From positions 1 through 9,249 of the forward strand of contig JAUWLK010000094.1 of NCBI GenBank assembly GCA_030613745.1: a DNA stretch of 9,249 bases. Reading direction: 5' to 3'. Position numbers and translations under genes: made by a program. This DNA comes from Flavobacteriaceae bacterium. Its GTDB lineage: Bacteria; Bacteroidota; Bacteroidia; Flavobacteriales; Flavobacteriaceae. Within the stretch, counting starts at the first letter, position 1. Every line of letters starts with the position of its first letter. The notes below the pieces were generated by a model. That model made no database searches. It saw only the letters and a list, made by a program, of their open reading frames with translations, and was not told where the DNA came from. Below are positions 1-7,663 of the stretch, piece by piece.

Positions 1-736
1 CTTTGTAACAGCATCCAGTCAAGGTTTGGGTAAAAGTGTTGCTCTTGAATTAGCAAAAGAAGGAGCTCATGTTGCTATTTGTAGTCGTAATAAAAAAACT
101 TTGGAAACGGCAAAAGCAGAAATCGAAAAAGTAGGTGTAGGAGAAGTATTTGCTGTTAATGGTGATCTGTCATTAGCTATAGATCGTGAACAAATAATAA
201 ATGCCGTTTTACAACATTTTGAAAAAATTGATATATTGGTTACAAATACCGGCGGACCACCATCCGGAAAGTTTGAAGATTTTCAACAAGAAGACTGGGA
301 TAAAGCCTATAAACAATTATTAGCAACTCCTGTTAGTTTGATAAGAAGTTTTTTACCCGGTATGAAAAAACAAGGCTGGGGCCGTATAATTACCATAACT
401 TCTCAAGCTGTAAAACAACCCGTAGAGAATTTAATTTTGTCTAATTCAGTTAGAGCTTCTGTTGTGGGATTAATGAAAACATTGTCACTTGAATTAGGAT
501 CTTATAACATAACGGTTAATAATGTAATGCCGGGATATACACAAACCAACCGGTTAAAAAATTTATTAGAAAACAACCCGTCTTTTATTTCGGCAATCGA
601 AGAAATTCCTTTGCATCGTTTTGGGTTACCAGAAGAATTTGCTGCAGCAGTTACTTTTTTGGCTAGTGAAAGAGCTAGCTATATCACTGGAGTTTCATTG
701 CCTGTAGATGGTGGGTGGATTAAAAGCATGTTATAA
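1..736 (+). CDS. SDR-family oxidoreductase with non-canonical active site, 5' end outside window
   Basis: This is a short-chain dehydrogenase/reductase of the beta-ketoacyl-ACP-reductase-like type. Coding is already open at nt 2, so the true start lies upstream of the window; the TTG at 26 falls inside the cofactor motif and is not a start. The Rossmann glycine motif TASSQGLG is at nt 8-31, LVTNTGG stands where NAG is usual, and the C-terminal PVDGGW motif is present. The active-site serine (ITSQA, nt 401-403) is kept, but the segment LSNSVRASV (nt 437-463) replaces YxxxK: Ser (440-442) sits where the catalytic Tyr belongs and Arg (452-454) where Lys belongs. A divergent SDR subgroup with this kind of substitution is known, so this is probably a family trait and not decay. 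The frame is otherwise intact. The stop is 2 bp before the next SDR gene, which indicates co-transcription. Substrate unknown. Confidence 0.88.
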   Translation, partial: FVTASSQGLGKSVALELAKEGAHVAICSRNKKTLETAKAEIEKVGVGEVFAVNGDLSLAIDREQIINAVLQHFEKIDILVTNTGGPPSGKFEDFQQEDWDKAYKQLLATPVSLIRSFLPGMKKQGWGRIITITSQAVKQPVENLILSNSVRASVVGLMKTLSLELGSYNITVNNVMPGYTQTNRLKNLLENNPSFISAIEEIPLHRFGLPEEFAAAVTFLASERASYITGVSLPVDGGWIKSML

Positions 737-738
737 CC

Positions 739-1506
739 ATGATACAATTAGATTTAAGTAAAAAAAATATATTGCTTACCGGAGCTTCAGATGGGATTGG
801 CAGAAGTGCTGCTAATTTTTTAATGAAAATGGGAGCAAATGTTGCTGTACATTATAATAGTAATAAATCTTCAGCAGAAACATTGGTTAATACCTATAAG
901 GAAACTACCAATTCAAAAGTTTTTAAAGCCGATTTAGCTAATGAAAAAGAAGTTTTTACACTTTTTAATAATGTGGTAGAACATTTTGAAAAAATTAATG
1001 TGATTATTTTAAATGCAGGTGTTTTTCTAAAACATTCTACCAATGAATCTACTACTGATTGGTTAGCTGTTTGGAAAAAAACACTGGATATTAATTTAAA
1101 TTCTGTAGGATTATTAACCAAATTAGGATTAGATCATTTTAAAGAACAGGGCGGAGGTACTTTTATTTATATAGGTAGTAGAGCCGTTTTTAGAGGTGAA
1201 ACTGAAGAATATCTTGGGTATGCAGCTTCAAAAGGTGGTATAGTATCACTGGCACGTAGCGTTGCAAGATCTTTTGGCAAACAAAATATCAAATCATTTA
1301 TTGTTTCCCCCGGATTTACCAGGACCCAAATGGCTGAAAGTTTTATCAAAACCTATGGCGAAGAAAGAATGTTGAATGAAATTGCATTAAATAAATTAAC
1401 CACTCCGGATGATATTGCTCCATTGGTTGGTTTAATGTGTAGCGGACTAATGGATCATGCTACAGGAGCTACTATTGATATTAATGCTGGAAGTCACATT
1501 AGGTAA
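739..1506 (+). CDS. SDR-family NAD(P)-dependent oxidoreductase
   Basis: A complete 255-residue classical SDR, the usual length for the family. The cofactor motif TGASDGIG spans residues 14-21, NAG is at 92-94, and the catalytic tetrad is complete: N119, S147 (YIGSRA), Y161 and K165 (YAASK). SPGFTRT at 190-196 follows. It should be a cytoplasmic NAD(P)(H)-dependent oxidoreductase acting on a carbonyl/hydroxyl substrate that cannot be named from sequence. The ATG lies 2 bp after the stop of the preceding SDR, so the two are almost certainly one operon and may act on related substrates. There is no clear Shine-Dalgarno sequence, as is normal in Bacteroidota. Automated pipelines might call it 3-oxoacyl-ACP reductase (FabG-like), but nothing nearby supports a role in fatty acid synthesis. 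Confidence 0.92.
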   Translation: MIQLDLSKKNILLTGASDGIGRSAANFLMKMGANVAVHYNSNKSSAETLVNTYKETTNSKVFKADLANEKEVFTLFNNVVEHFEKINVIILNAGVFLKHSTNESTTDWLAVWKKTLDINLNSVGLLTKLGLDHFKEQGGGTFIYIGSRAVFRGETEEYLGYAASKGGIVSLARSVARSFGKQNIKSFIVSPGFTRTQMAESFIKTYGEERMLNEIALNKLTTPDDIAPLVGLMCSGLMDHATGATIDINAGSHIR

Positions 1507-1529
1507 TATTAAGAATAAAGTAACACTTA

Positions 1530-1655
1530 ATTATCCGCTCAAAAGCTGCTTATCCTGATGCTTTAGAGTATAAAAAAGATAGTGTTATATGTGTTAAAAC
1601 CTGAGAACATGTTAAAGGTGTAGTTAGAGGATTAGATTTGTTATTTTATATAAAA
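1530..1655 (+). pseudogene. possible decayed coding fragment downstream of the SDR operon
   Basis: In the frame starting at 1530 the translation reads IIRSKAAYPDALEYKKDSV and onward, a protein-like run of about 24 codons with codon use like the neighbouring genes. A TGA at 1602-1604 interrupts it, and the same frame continues as EHVKGVVRGLD for a further 17 or so codons. No start codon or promoter belongs to it. It could be the broken 3' end of a gene that once followed the SDR pair, but the family was not recognised. Chance remains a real possibility at this length. Confidence 0.25.
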
Positions 1656-1659
1656 AATT

Positions 1660-1686
1660 AAAAAGAGAGCCTATATCTTTCTTTTT
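1660..1686 (+). terminator. terminator-like hairpin before the lectin gene
   Basis: Arms 1660-1669 (AAAAAGAGAG) and 1677-1686 (CTTTCTTTTT) pair over 10 positions, with one G:T wobble and a 7-base loop (1670-1676). The 3' arm runs into a T tract to 1687. It lies 150 bp after the SDR operon and about 90 bp before the lectin gene, so it plausibly ends the SDR transcript. A second 8-bp hairpin overlaps it (TTTTTGAT 1683-1690 with ATCAAAAA 1695-1702). The stems are AT-rich, so efficiency is uncertain. Confidence 0.4.
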
Positions 1687-1774
1687 TGATTCAAATCAAA
1701 AATATATTATTATATAAGTTGTATTGCATATCTCATTTGTATATTTTTACAGAATATACCAATTATCATTTTTG

Positions 1775-4270
1775 ATGCTATTAAAAGAATATTACATTTC
1801 ATTTTCCTTTTTATTTCTTTTTGTATATTCTAGTTTTTGTTGGTCTCAAAATAATCCACCAAAAATTGTTGCAATAGGAAATCAAGCATATTGTCCGTTA
1901 AGTCAACTAAACATTGTAACTGATTTTGATATTATAGATCCAGATGACACAGAAATAGATGCTTTTTATATTCAAATTTCAACCGGTTATATTAATGGAC
2001 AAGATATTCTAAACCTTACCAATGTTCATCCTAATATAATTGCACAATGGAATAGTTCAGAAGGAAAATTGACTTTAAAGAGTTCAGGGTCTGGACTAGT
2101 TAGTTATACAGATATCATAGCTGCAGTTAAAGATGTGGTCTTTGAAAGTAACAATCTTACAGTTTCTGGTGAAAAATACTTTTCATTTACAATAGGTGAT
2201 GCAAATTATCTGCCTTCTACCGGCCATTATTATGAATATGTTCCAAATATAGGAATAACATGGACTAGTGCAAAAGCAGTAGCCGAATCAAGAACATATT
2301 TTGGTTTACAAGGTTATTTAGCTACAATTACATCTACTGAAGAGGCGCAACTCACAGGAGAACAGGCTGCCGGTGCTGGTTGGATCGGTGGGAGTGATAC
2401 AGAAACAGAGGGCGTTTGGAAATGGGTAACCGGACCAGAAAATGGTACTGTTTTTTGGAATGGATTAGCAAATGGTTCAACCCCTAATTTTGCATTCTGG
2501 AATTCCAACGAACCTAATGATCTTGATGATGAAGATTATGCTCATGTTACAGCTCCTAATGTGGGTATTCCTGGATCTTGGAATGACTTAAGTAATACTG
2601 GTGCTACCTCTGGGGATTATCAGCCAAAAGGATATATCGTTGAGTATGGTGGAACACCTGGAGATCCTGATTTGAACCTTTCAGCAAGTACAAAGATTTA
2701 TGTACCATTTATTGATTCCACCACATCTTCAATGAATTGTGGTATGGGTACAGTTTCTTTGTTGGCCACTGCGTCTTCCGGTTCGGTTCTTTGGTTTGAT
2801 ACAGCCTCAGGAGAAACAATTATACATACCGGTGATACTTTTACAACTCCAATTCTTTCAACTACAACCACTTATTATGTTTTAGCTTCAGAAGACGGAT
2901 GCACAGAAGGAGAGAGAATGATTATTACTGCAACTATTAATGACATCCCCTTAATTGAGCCAGAAATAGTACTTAAAAATTGCGATGAAGATGGAAATCC
3001 TGACGGTTTTACAGATTTTAATTTAGAAGAAGCTAACGAGGTAATTACCTTTGGGGATAGTAGTTTAATAGTTACCTTTCATCTTTCTTTGACAGATGCC
3101 GGAACAGGATTAAATACTGTAAATCCCTCTCCTTTTAATAATTCAATTTCAAATACTGTTTATGCTCGAGTTGAAAATAATAGTGGTTGTCATGATGTTT
3201 CAACTGTAAATTTACAAGTTTCGACAACATCTTTTCCTGAAGATTTCCTTGAGAAACTTGATTCTTGTGATCTGGATGAAACAAATGATGGGGTTTATTC
3301 GTTCGACCTCACTCAAGCATCCGAAAATATTTTAAACCAATTACCAATACAAAATTTAAGAGTTCAGTATTATAGAAATCTATCAGATGCCCAACTCGAA
3401 CAAAATGAGATTTTACCTCAAACAGATTATAGAAATGAGACACCCTATTCACAAACTCTTTTTATCAGAGTAGAAAGTAATGACAATGGAGATTGTTTTG
3501 GAATAGGCCCACACTTGGTTTTAACAGTTTATCCGCTGCCAGAATTTGAATTATTATCAACAACGGCTGTTGTTTGTCTTAACTTGCCTCCAATTACCTT
3601 AGAAATATACAATCTATCCGATAATTACTCTTATAAATGGACAGATGAAAGTGGTAATATTATAAGCACTGAAGCCACAGCAACAGTTTCATCTAGTGGT
3701 AAATATACTGTCATAGCAACATCTAGTTTAAATTGTGAATCCTATCCCAAAACAGTGGTAGTAAAAGAATCAGTCATTGCTGATATAAACATGGATGACA
3801 TTACCATTATTGATAATTCAGAAAACAATTCGATAGAAATTAATCATGAAAATGGTAATTTAGGTATTGGAGATTACGAATTTTCCTTAGATAGTCCTTT
3901 TGGTCCATATCAAGATGAAACCTTATTTGAATATGTAGAGCCTGGATTGCATACCATTTATATAAAGGATAAAAATAATTGTGGTATTGCTCATATTGAA
4001 ATATCTGTAATAGGGTATCCAAAATTTTTCACACCCAATGGAGATGGTATCAACGATACTTGGCAGGTAAATGGTGTAAGTTCTCAACCAAATTCCAATA
4101 TTTATATTTATGACAAGTTCGGTAAGCTATTAAAACAAATAGATGCTAAAGGAATTGGGTGGGATGGAATTTATAATGGCAAACTATTACCATCTTCTGA
4201 TTATTGGTATATGGTACAATTAGAAGATGGTAGAATTCATAAAGGGCATTTTAGTTTGATTAGAAGATAA
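1775..4270 (+). CDS. secreted C-type lectin / Ig-like protein with T9SS type B sorting domain
   Basis: An 831-residue exported multidomain protein. I start it at the ATG at 1775, which gives a signal peptide (about residues 1-24: K4, hydrophobic 8-21, cleavage near S24-Q25). The in-frame TTG at 1724 would bury that peptide behind 17 extra residues. Residues about 28-147 are a cadherin-like beta domain with an acidic IDPDDTEID motif. Residues 148-293 are a C-type lectin-like domain with WIGGSD (203-208), EPN (246-248), WND (269-271) and a final GYIVEYGG; it has no cysteines. An Ig-like domain follows at about 312-390, then two related modules of about 96 residues beginning near CDEDGNPDGF (402) and CDLDETNDGV (498), and another Ig-like domain at about 598-662. 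The C-terminal ~80 residues, with TPNGDGINDTW (from 753), are a gliding-motility-type (type B) T9SS sorting domain. The product should be delivered to the cell surface or medium and bind glycans in a Ca2+-dependent way. The PorP/SprF gene begins 13 bp later. Confidence 0.9.
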   Translation: MLLKEYYISFSFLFLFVYSSFCWSQNNPPKIVAIGNQAYCPLSQLNIVTDFDIIDPDDTEIDAFYIQISTGYINGQDILNLTNVHPNIIAQWNSSEGKLTLKSSGSGLVSYTDIIAAVKDVVFESNNLTVSGEKYFSFTIGDANYLPSTGHYYEYVPNIGITWTSAKAVAESRTYFGLQGYLATITSTEEAQLTGEQAAGAGWIGGSDTETEGVWKWVTGPENGTVFWNGLANGSTPNFAFWNSNEPNDLDDEDYAHVTAPNVGIPGSWNDLSNTGATSGDYQPKGYIVEYGGTPGDPDLNLSASTKIYVPFIDSTTSSMNCGMGTVSLLATASSGSVLWFDTASGETIIHTGDTFTTPILSTTTTYYVLASEDGCTEGERMIITATINDIPLIEPEIVLKNCDEDGNPDGFTDFNLEEANEVITFGDSSLIVTFHLSLTDAGTGLNTVNPSPFNNSISNTVYARVENNSGCHDVSTVNLQVSTTSFPEDFLEKLDSCDLDETNDGVYSFDLTQASENILNQLPIQNLRVQYYRNLSDAQLEQNEILPQTDYRNETPYSQTLFIRVESNDNGDCFGIGPHLVLTVYPLPEFELLSTTAVVCLNLPPITLEIYNLSDNYSYKWTDESGNIISTEATATVSSSGKYTVIATSSLNCESYPKTVVVKESVIADINMDDITIIDNSENNSIEINHENGNLGIGDYEFSLDSPFGPYQDETLFEYVEPGLHTIYIKDKNNCGIAHIEISVIGYPKFFTPNGDGINDTWQVNGVSSQPNSNIYIYDKFGKLLKQIDAKGIGWDGIYNGKLLPSSDYWYMVQLEDGRIHKGHFSLIRR

Positions 4271-4283
4271 AGCAAAATATAAG

Positions 4284-5258
4284 ATGAGAAGGGTTTTAAT
4301 TTTATTGGTATTATATTTTGTTTTCTCAAAAATTTCAGCACAAGAAACATTTCCTGTTTATTCCGATTATCTTTCAGATAATGTATTTTTAATTCATCCA
4401 TCTGCAGCAGGAATTGGAAACTGTGGTAAATTAAGATTAACCTATAGGCAACAATGGGTTGGAGTGGAAGATGCTCCCTCTTTACAAACATTAAGTTTTC
4501 ACACTAGAATAACCGAAAAAGCGGCTATTGGAGTTATCGTATTTAATGATGAAAATGGTTATCATGCGCAAAAAGGTTTTGTAGGTAGCTATGCTTACCA
4601 TATTAATTTTGGAAGAGAAGATGCCTTAGATCAATTATCATTCGGGCTTTCCTTTATGTATGTTCAAAATACAGTTGACCAACGAAATTTTATTTCTGCA
4701 ATAACTGATCCCGTGATCTCTCAAATAGTTGAATCATCCAATTATTATAATGCTGAATTTAGTATGGCCTATCATTATTTAGATGCATTTGCTTATTTTA
4801 CCGTTAAGAATTTGTTACTGAGCTCTAGAGATTTGGTCAATAGTAATTTTGAATCGCTAAATTTAAGAAGGTATTTGCTAACAATTGGTTATTATTTAGG
4901 AAGAAGGAATAGTTTTCAAATTGAGCCATCCATAATGGGGCAATTCATTGAACGAACCGGTGAAATATTTGTTGATTTTAACATAAAGGCCTATAAAAGT
5001 TTTGATAAGTATAGTGAATTATGGGTTGCATTATCTTATAGACAAAGTTTTGAAGGAAATACCATAGAAAGTTTCAAACAAATAACTCCAATCATAGGTT
5101 TTAATTATAAAAGATTTATGGTTTCTTATACCTATTCCAGTCAAATAGGTGAAATTGTTTTAGCTAATGGCGGACACCATCAAATTACATTGGGTATTAA
5201 TTTGTTTTGCAATAAACAAAGAGCTACAGGTTGCCCTAATGTCAATTCCTTATTTTAA
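4284..5258 (+). CDS. type IX secretion system membrane protein, PorP/SprF family
   Basis: A 324-residue outer-membrane protein of the PorP/SprF family. It has a short signal peptide (MRRVLILLVLYFVFSKISAQ, cleaved before or near E21), then the family-typical start, PVYSDYLSDNVFLIHPSAAG, followed by LRLTYRQQWVG. The rest alternates polar and aromatic residues as in an outer-membrane beta-barrel, and the length is typical. In Flavobacterium johnsoniae, SprF is needed to secrete the type B sorting-domain adhesin SprB, and such genes often sit directly behind the gene for their cargo. Here the gene starts 13 bp after the type B lectin protein, so this copy is probably its dedicated partner rather than a core T9SS component. 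I see no other T9SS gene in the window. The pair is presumably one transcript. Confidence 0.9.
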   Translation: MRRVLILLVLYFVFSKISAQETFPVYSDYLSDNVFLIHPSAAGIGNCGKLRLTYRQQWVGVEDAPSLQTLSFHTRITEKAAIGVIVFNDENGYHAQKGFVGSYAYHINFGREDALDQLSFGLSFMYVQNTVDQRNFISAITDPVISQIVESSNYYNAEFSMAYHYLDAFAYFTVKNLLLSSRDLVNSNFESLNLRRYLLTIGYYLGRRNSFQIEPSIMGQFIERTGEIFVDFNIKAYKSFDKYSELWVALSYRQSFEGNTIESFKQITPIIGFNYKRFMVSYTYSSQIGEIVLANGGHHQITLGINLFCNKQRATGCPNVNSLF

Positions 5259-5354
5259 ATGTTCTGAGGATAATTATTTAATTGGACCGTTAATGAACAT
5301 ACATCTTTAACATGGTACTGTTTGATATAGAATATAATTTTAAATTAATAAAAG

Positions 5355-5362
5355 TATATTTG
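5355..5362 (+). promoter_or_regulatory. candidate Bacteroidota -7 box upstream of the deacetylase gene
   Basis: TATATTTG fits the Bacteroidota -7 consensus TAnnTTTG exactly. It lies 21 bp before the ATG at 5384, which would give a short leader. A TTTG at 5321-5324 is further upstream than the usual -33 spacing, so the -33 element is not convincing. The box lies inside the longer reading frame from 5312, which favours the start at 5384. Confidence 0.35.
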
Positions 5363-5383
5363 TTAGATATTAAAGACTCTATC

Positions 5384-6367
5384 ATGTTAAAATACAATCT
5401 CCTGGAATCAACACAAAAGAACCATTTATTTTCTAAAACCATTTTTCTAACTATATGTCTTTTTATAATGTGCTCGACAAAAATATCAAGTCAAGAGACT
5501 TTAGCACATAAATTAGGCTATGATAAAGATGTTAAATTATTAATAATACATGCCGATGATCTAGGTTTTGCGCATACTGAAAATGTTGCATCTATAAAAG
5601 CAATTGAAGAGGGATCTGTAAATTCCGCCAGTATCATCATGCAGGGACCATGGGTTCATGAAATTGCATCTTATGCCAAAAAAAATGATGGTAAGCACGA
5701 TCTTGGTCTCCACTTGGCTATCACTTCTGAATGGAGAAATTTTAAATGGGGACCCGTAGCATCTAAAGATAAAGTTCCTACTTTAGTTAATGAACATGGC
5801 TATTTTTATGATACTTGTCCAAATGATGCCAGCGTATCAGAAGTGGAAATTGAATTACGCGCACAAATTGAACTAGCTCTTGCAATGGGTATAAAACCTA
5901 CACATCTCGATAGTCATATGGGCTGTTTATTATGGGGAACACTAGAATTTTTTGAAGTTTATTTAAAATTAGCAAATGAATACGGTTTGCCCTGTTTTGT
6001 AGATAGATCATCTGTATCGTTATTTCCTAATGAAAATGCCTTTGATAAAATGGTGAAAGATAATGAGGTGATGGTTGTTTTAGATAAGGGTTTTACCATA
6101 TCACCACAAGAATATTCTAAAGGCTCCGAGCAATATTATACTGATATTCTAAAATCCATACAACCTGGATTGACACAAATATTAATCCATACCGCTTATG
6201 ATAATGAAGAAATGCAAGCTATCACTGTTGACCATTCGGATTGGGGTGCTACATGGAGGCAAGGAGATTATGATTTCTTTACAAGTGATGCTTGTAAGAA
6301 ATTGATAGAAAAAGAAAATATTGTTTTGGTTACGTGGAGAGAAATTACGCAAGCACTGAAGAAATAG
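5384..6367 (+). CDS. exported ChbG/YdjC-family carbohydrate deacetylase
   Basis: A 327-residue protein of the YdjC/ChbG/HpnK group of metal-dependent deacetylases, which remove N-acetyl groups from amino-sugar oligosaccharides or related glycans. The metal-site motifs are visible: HADDLG at 56-61 (D58/D59), DLGLHLAIT with H110, and THLDSHMG with H174 and H178. A C-terminal LVTWREI matches the end of the family fold. I chose the ATG at 5384 over the in-frame ATG at 5312, because 5384 gives an N-terminal signal sequence (basic region, then hydrophobic TIFLTICLFIM at about 20-30, cleavage near SSQ) and follows a -7 box. Export to the periplasm or surface is therefore likely, whereas ChbG of Escherichia coli is cytoplasmic. 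A lipoprotein is less likely because Met precedes the only candidate Cys. It lies 125 bp after the SprF-like gene and may be separately transcribed. The exact glycan is unknown. Confidence 0.87.
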   Translation: MLKYNLLESTQKNHLFSKTIFLTICLFIMCSTKISSQETLAHKLGYDKDVKLLIIHADDLGFAHTENVASIKAIEEGSVNSASIIMQGPWVHEIASYAKKNDGKHDLGLHLAITSEWRNFKWGPVASKDKVPTLVNEHGYFYDTCPNDASVSEVEIELRAQIELALAMGIKPTHLDSHMGCLLWGTLEFFEVYLKLANEYGLPCFVDRSSVSLFPNENAFDKMVKDNEVMVVLDKGFTISPQEYSKGSEQYYTDILKSIQPGLTQILIHTAYDNEEMQAITVDHSDWGATWRQGDYDFFTSDACKKLIEKENIVLVTWREITQALKK

Positions 6368-6399
6368 TAACAATTAAAAAATATTATAGAGTTTCTTCA
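6357..6399. terminator. possible bidirectional hairpin between convergent genes
   Basis: TGAAGAAA (6357-6364) and TTTCTTCA (6392-6399) are perfect 8-bp inverted repeats with a 27-base AT-rich spacer. They cover the end of the deacetylase gene and the whole gap to the convergent transporter gene. A T run follows on the plus strand (6406-6411). The long loop and AT-rich stem make it a weak terminator candidate, but the position between convergent stops is right. Confidence 0.3.
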
Positions 6400-6401
6400 T
6401 A

Positions 6402-7601
6402 TTAGACTTTTTTAACATATACTTTTAAATACACAAGAATAATAACCGAAAATATTCCACAAATTGTAAACCCAATAAAGAGAGGTAAGGCGGTATCGGT
6501 AACATTTCTTCCTATGTAAGTACTAATAGGAACAGCCATTATAGTAGAAATAAATCCCGTAATTGCAGCTGCTATTCCTGCAATATGACCAACAGGTTCC
6601 ATGGCTAAAGCTCTTAAATTTCCAAACAAAAAACCTATAGCAAAAAATTGTAATCCAAAGAATGACAATAAAATTCCAATACTTGGGTTTGTTTTGCCAT
6701 AAAATAAAACGACGTAAAGTAATGAAATAATAAAAAATGCTATCATTGCAATAGTGACTATTTTTTTCATTCCATACTTTAAAACAAGTGTTCCGTTTAA
6801 AAAAGTAGCTACACCAACTGATATTGCCAAGCCTGCAAAAATAAACGGAAATTCTTCTGTTAATTGATATTGTAGTTGAAATATTTGTTGGGAGGTACTT
6901 AAATATACCATAAACGAACCTGTTATAAAACCTGAAATTAAGGTGTACCCAATAGTTTGTTTGTATTTTAAAAGTTCTTTTGTGCCATCGATAAAAATAT
7001 GAGTACTAAATCTTATACGCTGTGAATCAAGCAGGGTTTCAGGCTGTCTGATCCAAAACCACAAGGAAACTAATACACTAAATAATAATTGAATATAGAA
7101 TATTGCTTGCCAATTGTATTGATCTAAAACAAATTTACCTAAAGCAGGAGCTATAATAGGTACTAAAATAAAAACTACTGTAATAAACGACATGATCCTT
7201 GCCATATAATCACCACTATAAGTATCACGAACCATTGCAATACTTATTGTTCTTGGAGCTGAAAGTCCGATACCTTGGAAAATTCTTCCTAAAATCATCA
7301 TTTCTAAATTATCAGCATAAATACAAATAAAACTAGCAACAATAAATATACCAAAACCCATAAACACAATAGGTTTTCTACCCAAACTATCAGAAATAGG
7401 ACCGAAAAACAAGGAACCTATACCAAGACCTAAAAAAATCATGGTAATGAGTAATTGATTATCACTGATTTGTGTTGTACCAATTGCAAGTCCAATGTGA
7501 TCTAAAGCAGGTAATAATGCATCTATAGTTAGAGCAACGATAGACATTAATGATGCCATCAATGTTATAAATTCAAATTGAGATAATCTACTTTTAAACA
7601 T
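6402..7601 (-). CDS. Bcr/CflA-type multidrug efflux MFS transporter
   Basis: A 399-residue inner-membrane protein with about 12 hydrophobic segments, the usual size for the Bcr/CflA drug:proton antiporters of the major facilitator superfamily. Visible landmarks are D27 in helix 1 (TIDALLPAL), the loop 2-3 motif GPISDSLGRKP at 67-77, RIFQGIG at 106-112, and RTISIAMVRDTYSG (117-130), which is typical of this subfamily. It probably exports a small toxic compound such as an antibiotic, using the proton gradient; the substrate cannot be told. The gene is convergent with the deacetylase. Its upstream region carries inverted repeats and is interrupted about 56 bp before the start codon by the IS110 element, which may change its expression. 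The start ATG (complement 7599-7601) matches the normal N-terminus. Confidence 0.92.
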   Translation of the reverse strand: MFKSRLSQFEFITLMASLMSIVALTIDALLPALDHIGLAIGTTQISDNQLLITMIFLGLGIGSLFFGPISDSLGRKPIVFMGFGIFIVASFICIYADNLEMMILGRIFQGIGLSAPRTISIAMVRDTYSGDYMARIMSFITVVFILVPIIAPALGKFVLDQYNWQAIFYIQLLFSVLVSLWFWIRQPETLLDSQRIRFSTHIFIDGTKELLKYKQTIGYTLISGFITGSFMVYLSTSQQIFQLQYQLTEEFPFIFAGLAISVGVATFLNGTLVLKYGMKKIVTIAMIAFFIISLLYVVLFYGKTNPSIGILLSFFGLQFFAIGFLFGNLRALAMEPVGHIAGIAAAITGFISTIMAVPISTYIGRNVTDTALPLFIGFTICGIFSVIILVYLKVYVKKV

Positions 7602-7625
7602 ATTAGTAAAAGTAATTTAATTTAA

Positions 7626-7663
7626 TAACATAGGAGGTATGTTAAAATATACTATTTAACATA
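7626..7663. promoter_or_regulatory. operator-like inverted repeats upstream of the efflux gene
   Basis: Two overlapping dyads lie in the efflux gene's upstream region. TAACATA (7626-7632) and TATGTTA (7638-7644) are inverted around GGAGG. TATGTTAAA (7638-7646) and TTTAACATA (7655-7663) are inverted around an 8-base spacer. They start 25 bp upstream of the start codon, where a repressor or activator could act. The last arm runs across the predicted IS left boundary, so part of this dyad is formed by the element itself. No regulator gene is visible nearby; function is inferred from position and symmetry only. Confidence 0.4.

Noticed and set aside
894..1349. Minus-strand open frames inside the second SDR gene
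   Set aside because: They overlap a well-supported gene, have no recognisable motifs and look like frame shadows. The same holds for the minus-strand frames within the lectin, SprF-like and deacetylase genes.
1633..1640. TAGATTTG, a match to the -7 consensus, upstream of the lectin gene
   Set aside because: The terminator-like hairpin at 1660-1686 would lie between it and the gene, and no -33 TTG is present at the right spacing.
1724..1774. In-frame TTG start 17 codons upstream of the lectin protein start
   Set aside because: It would place polar and aromatic residues before the signal peptide. The ATG at 1775 gives a normal signal sequence.
5312..5383. In-frame ATG extending the deacetylase by 24 residues
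   Set aside because: The extension precedes the hydrophobic export segment and contains the TATATTTG promoter-like box. The ATG at 5384 fits better.
7633..7659. AGGAGGT followed by ATG and a six-codon frame on the plus strand
   Set aside because: It is too short to be supported as a gene. The GGAGG is better explained as the spacer of an inverted repeat, and Bacteroidota rarely use such sites.
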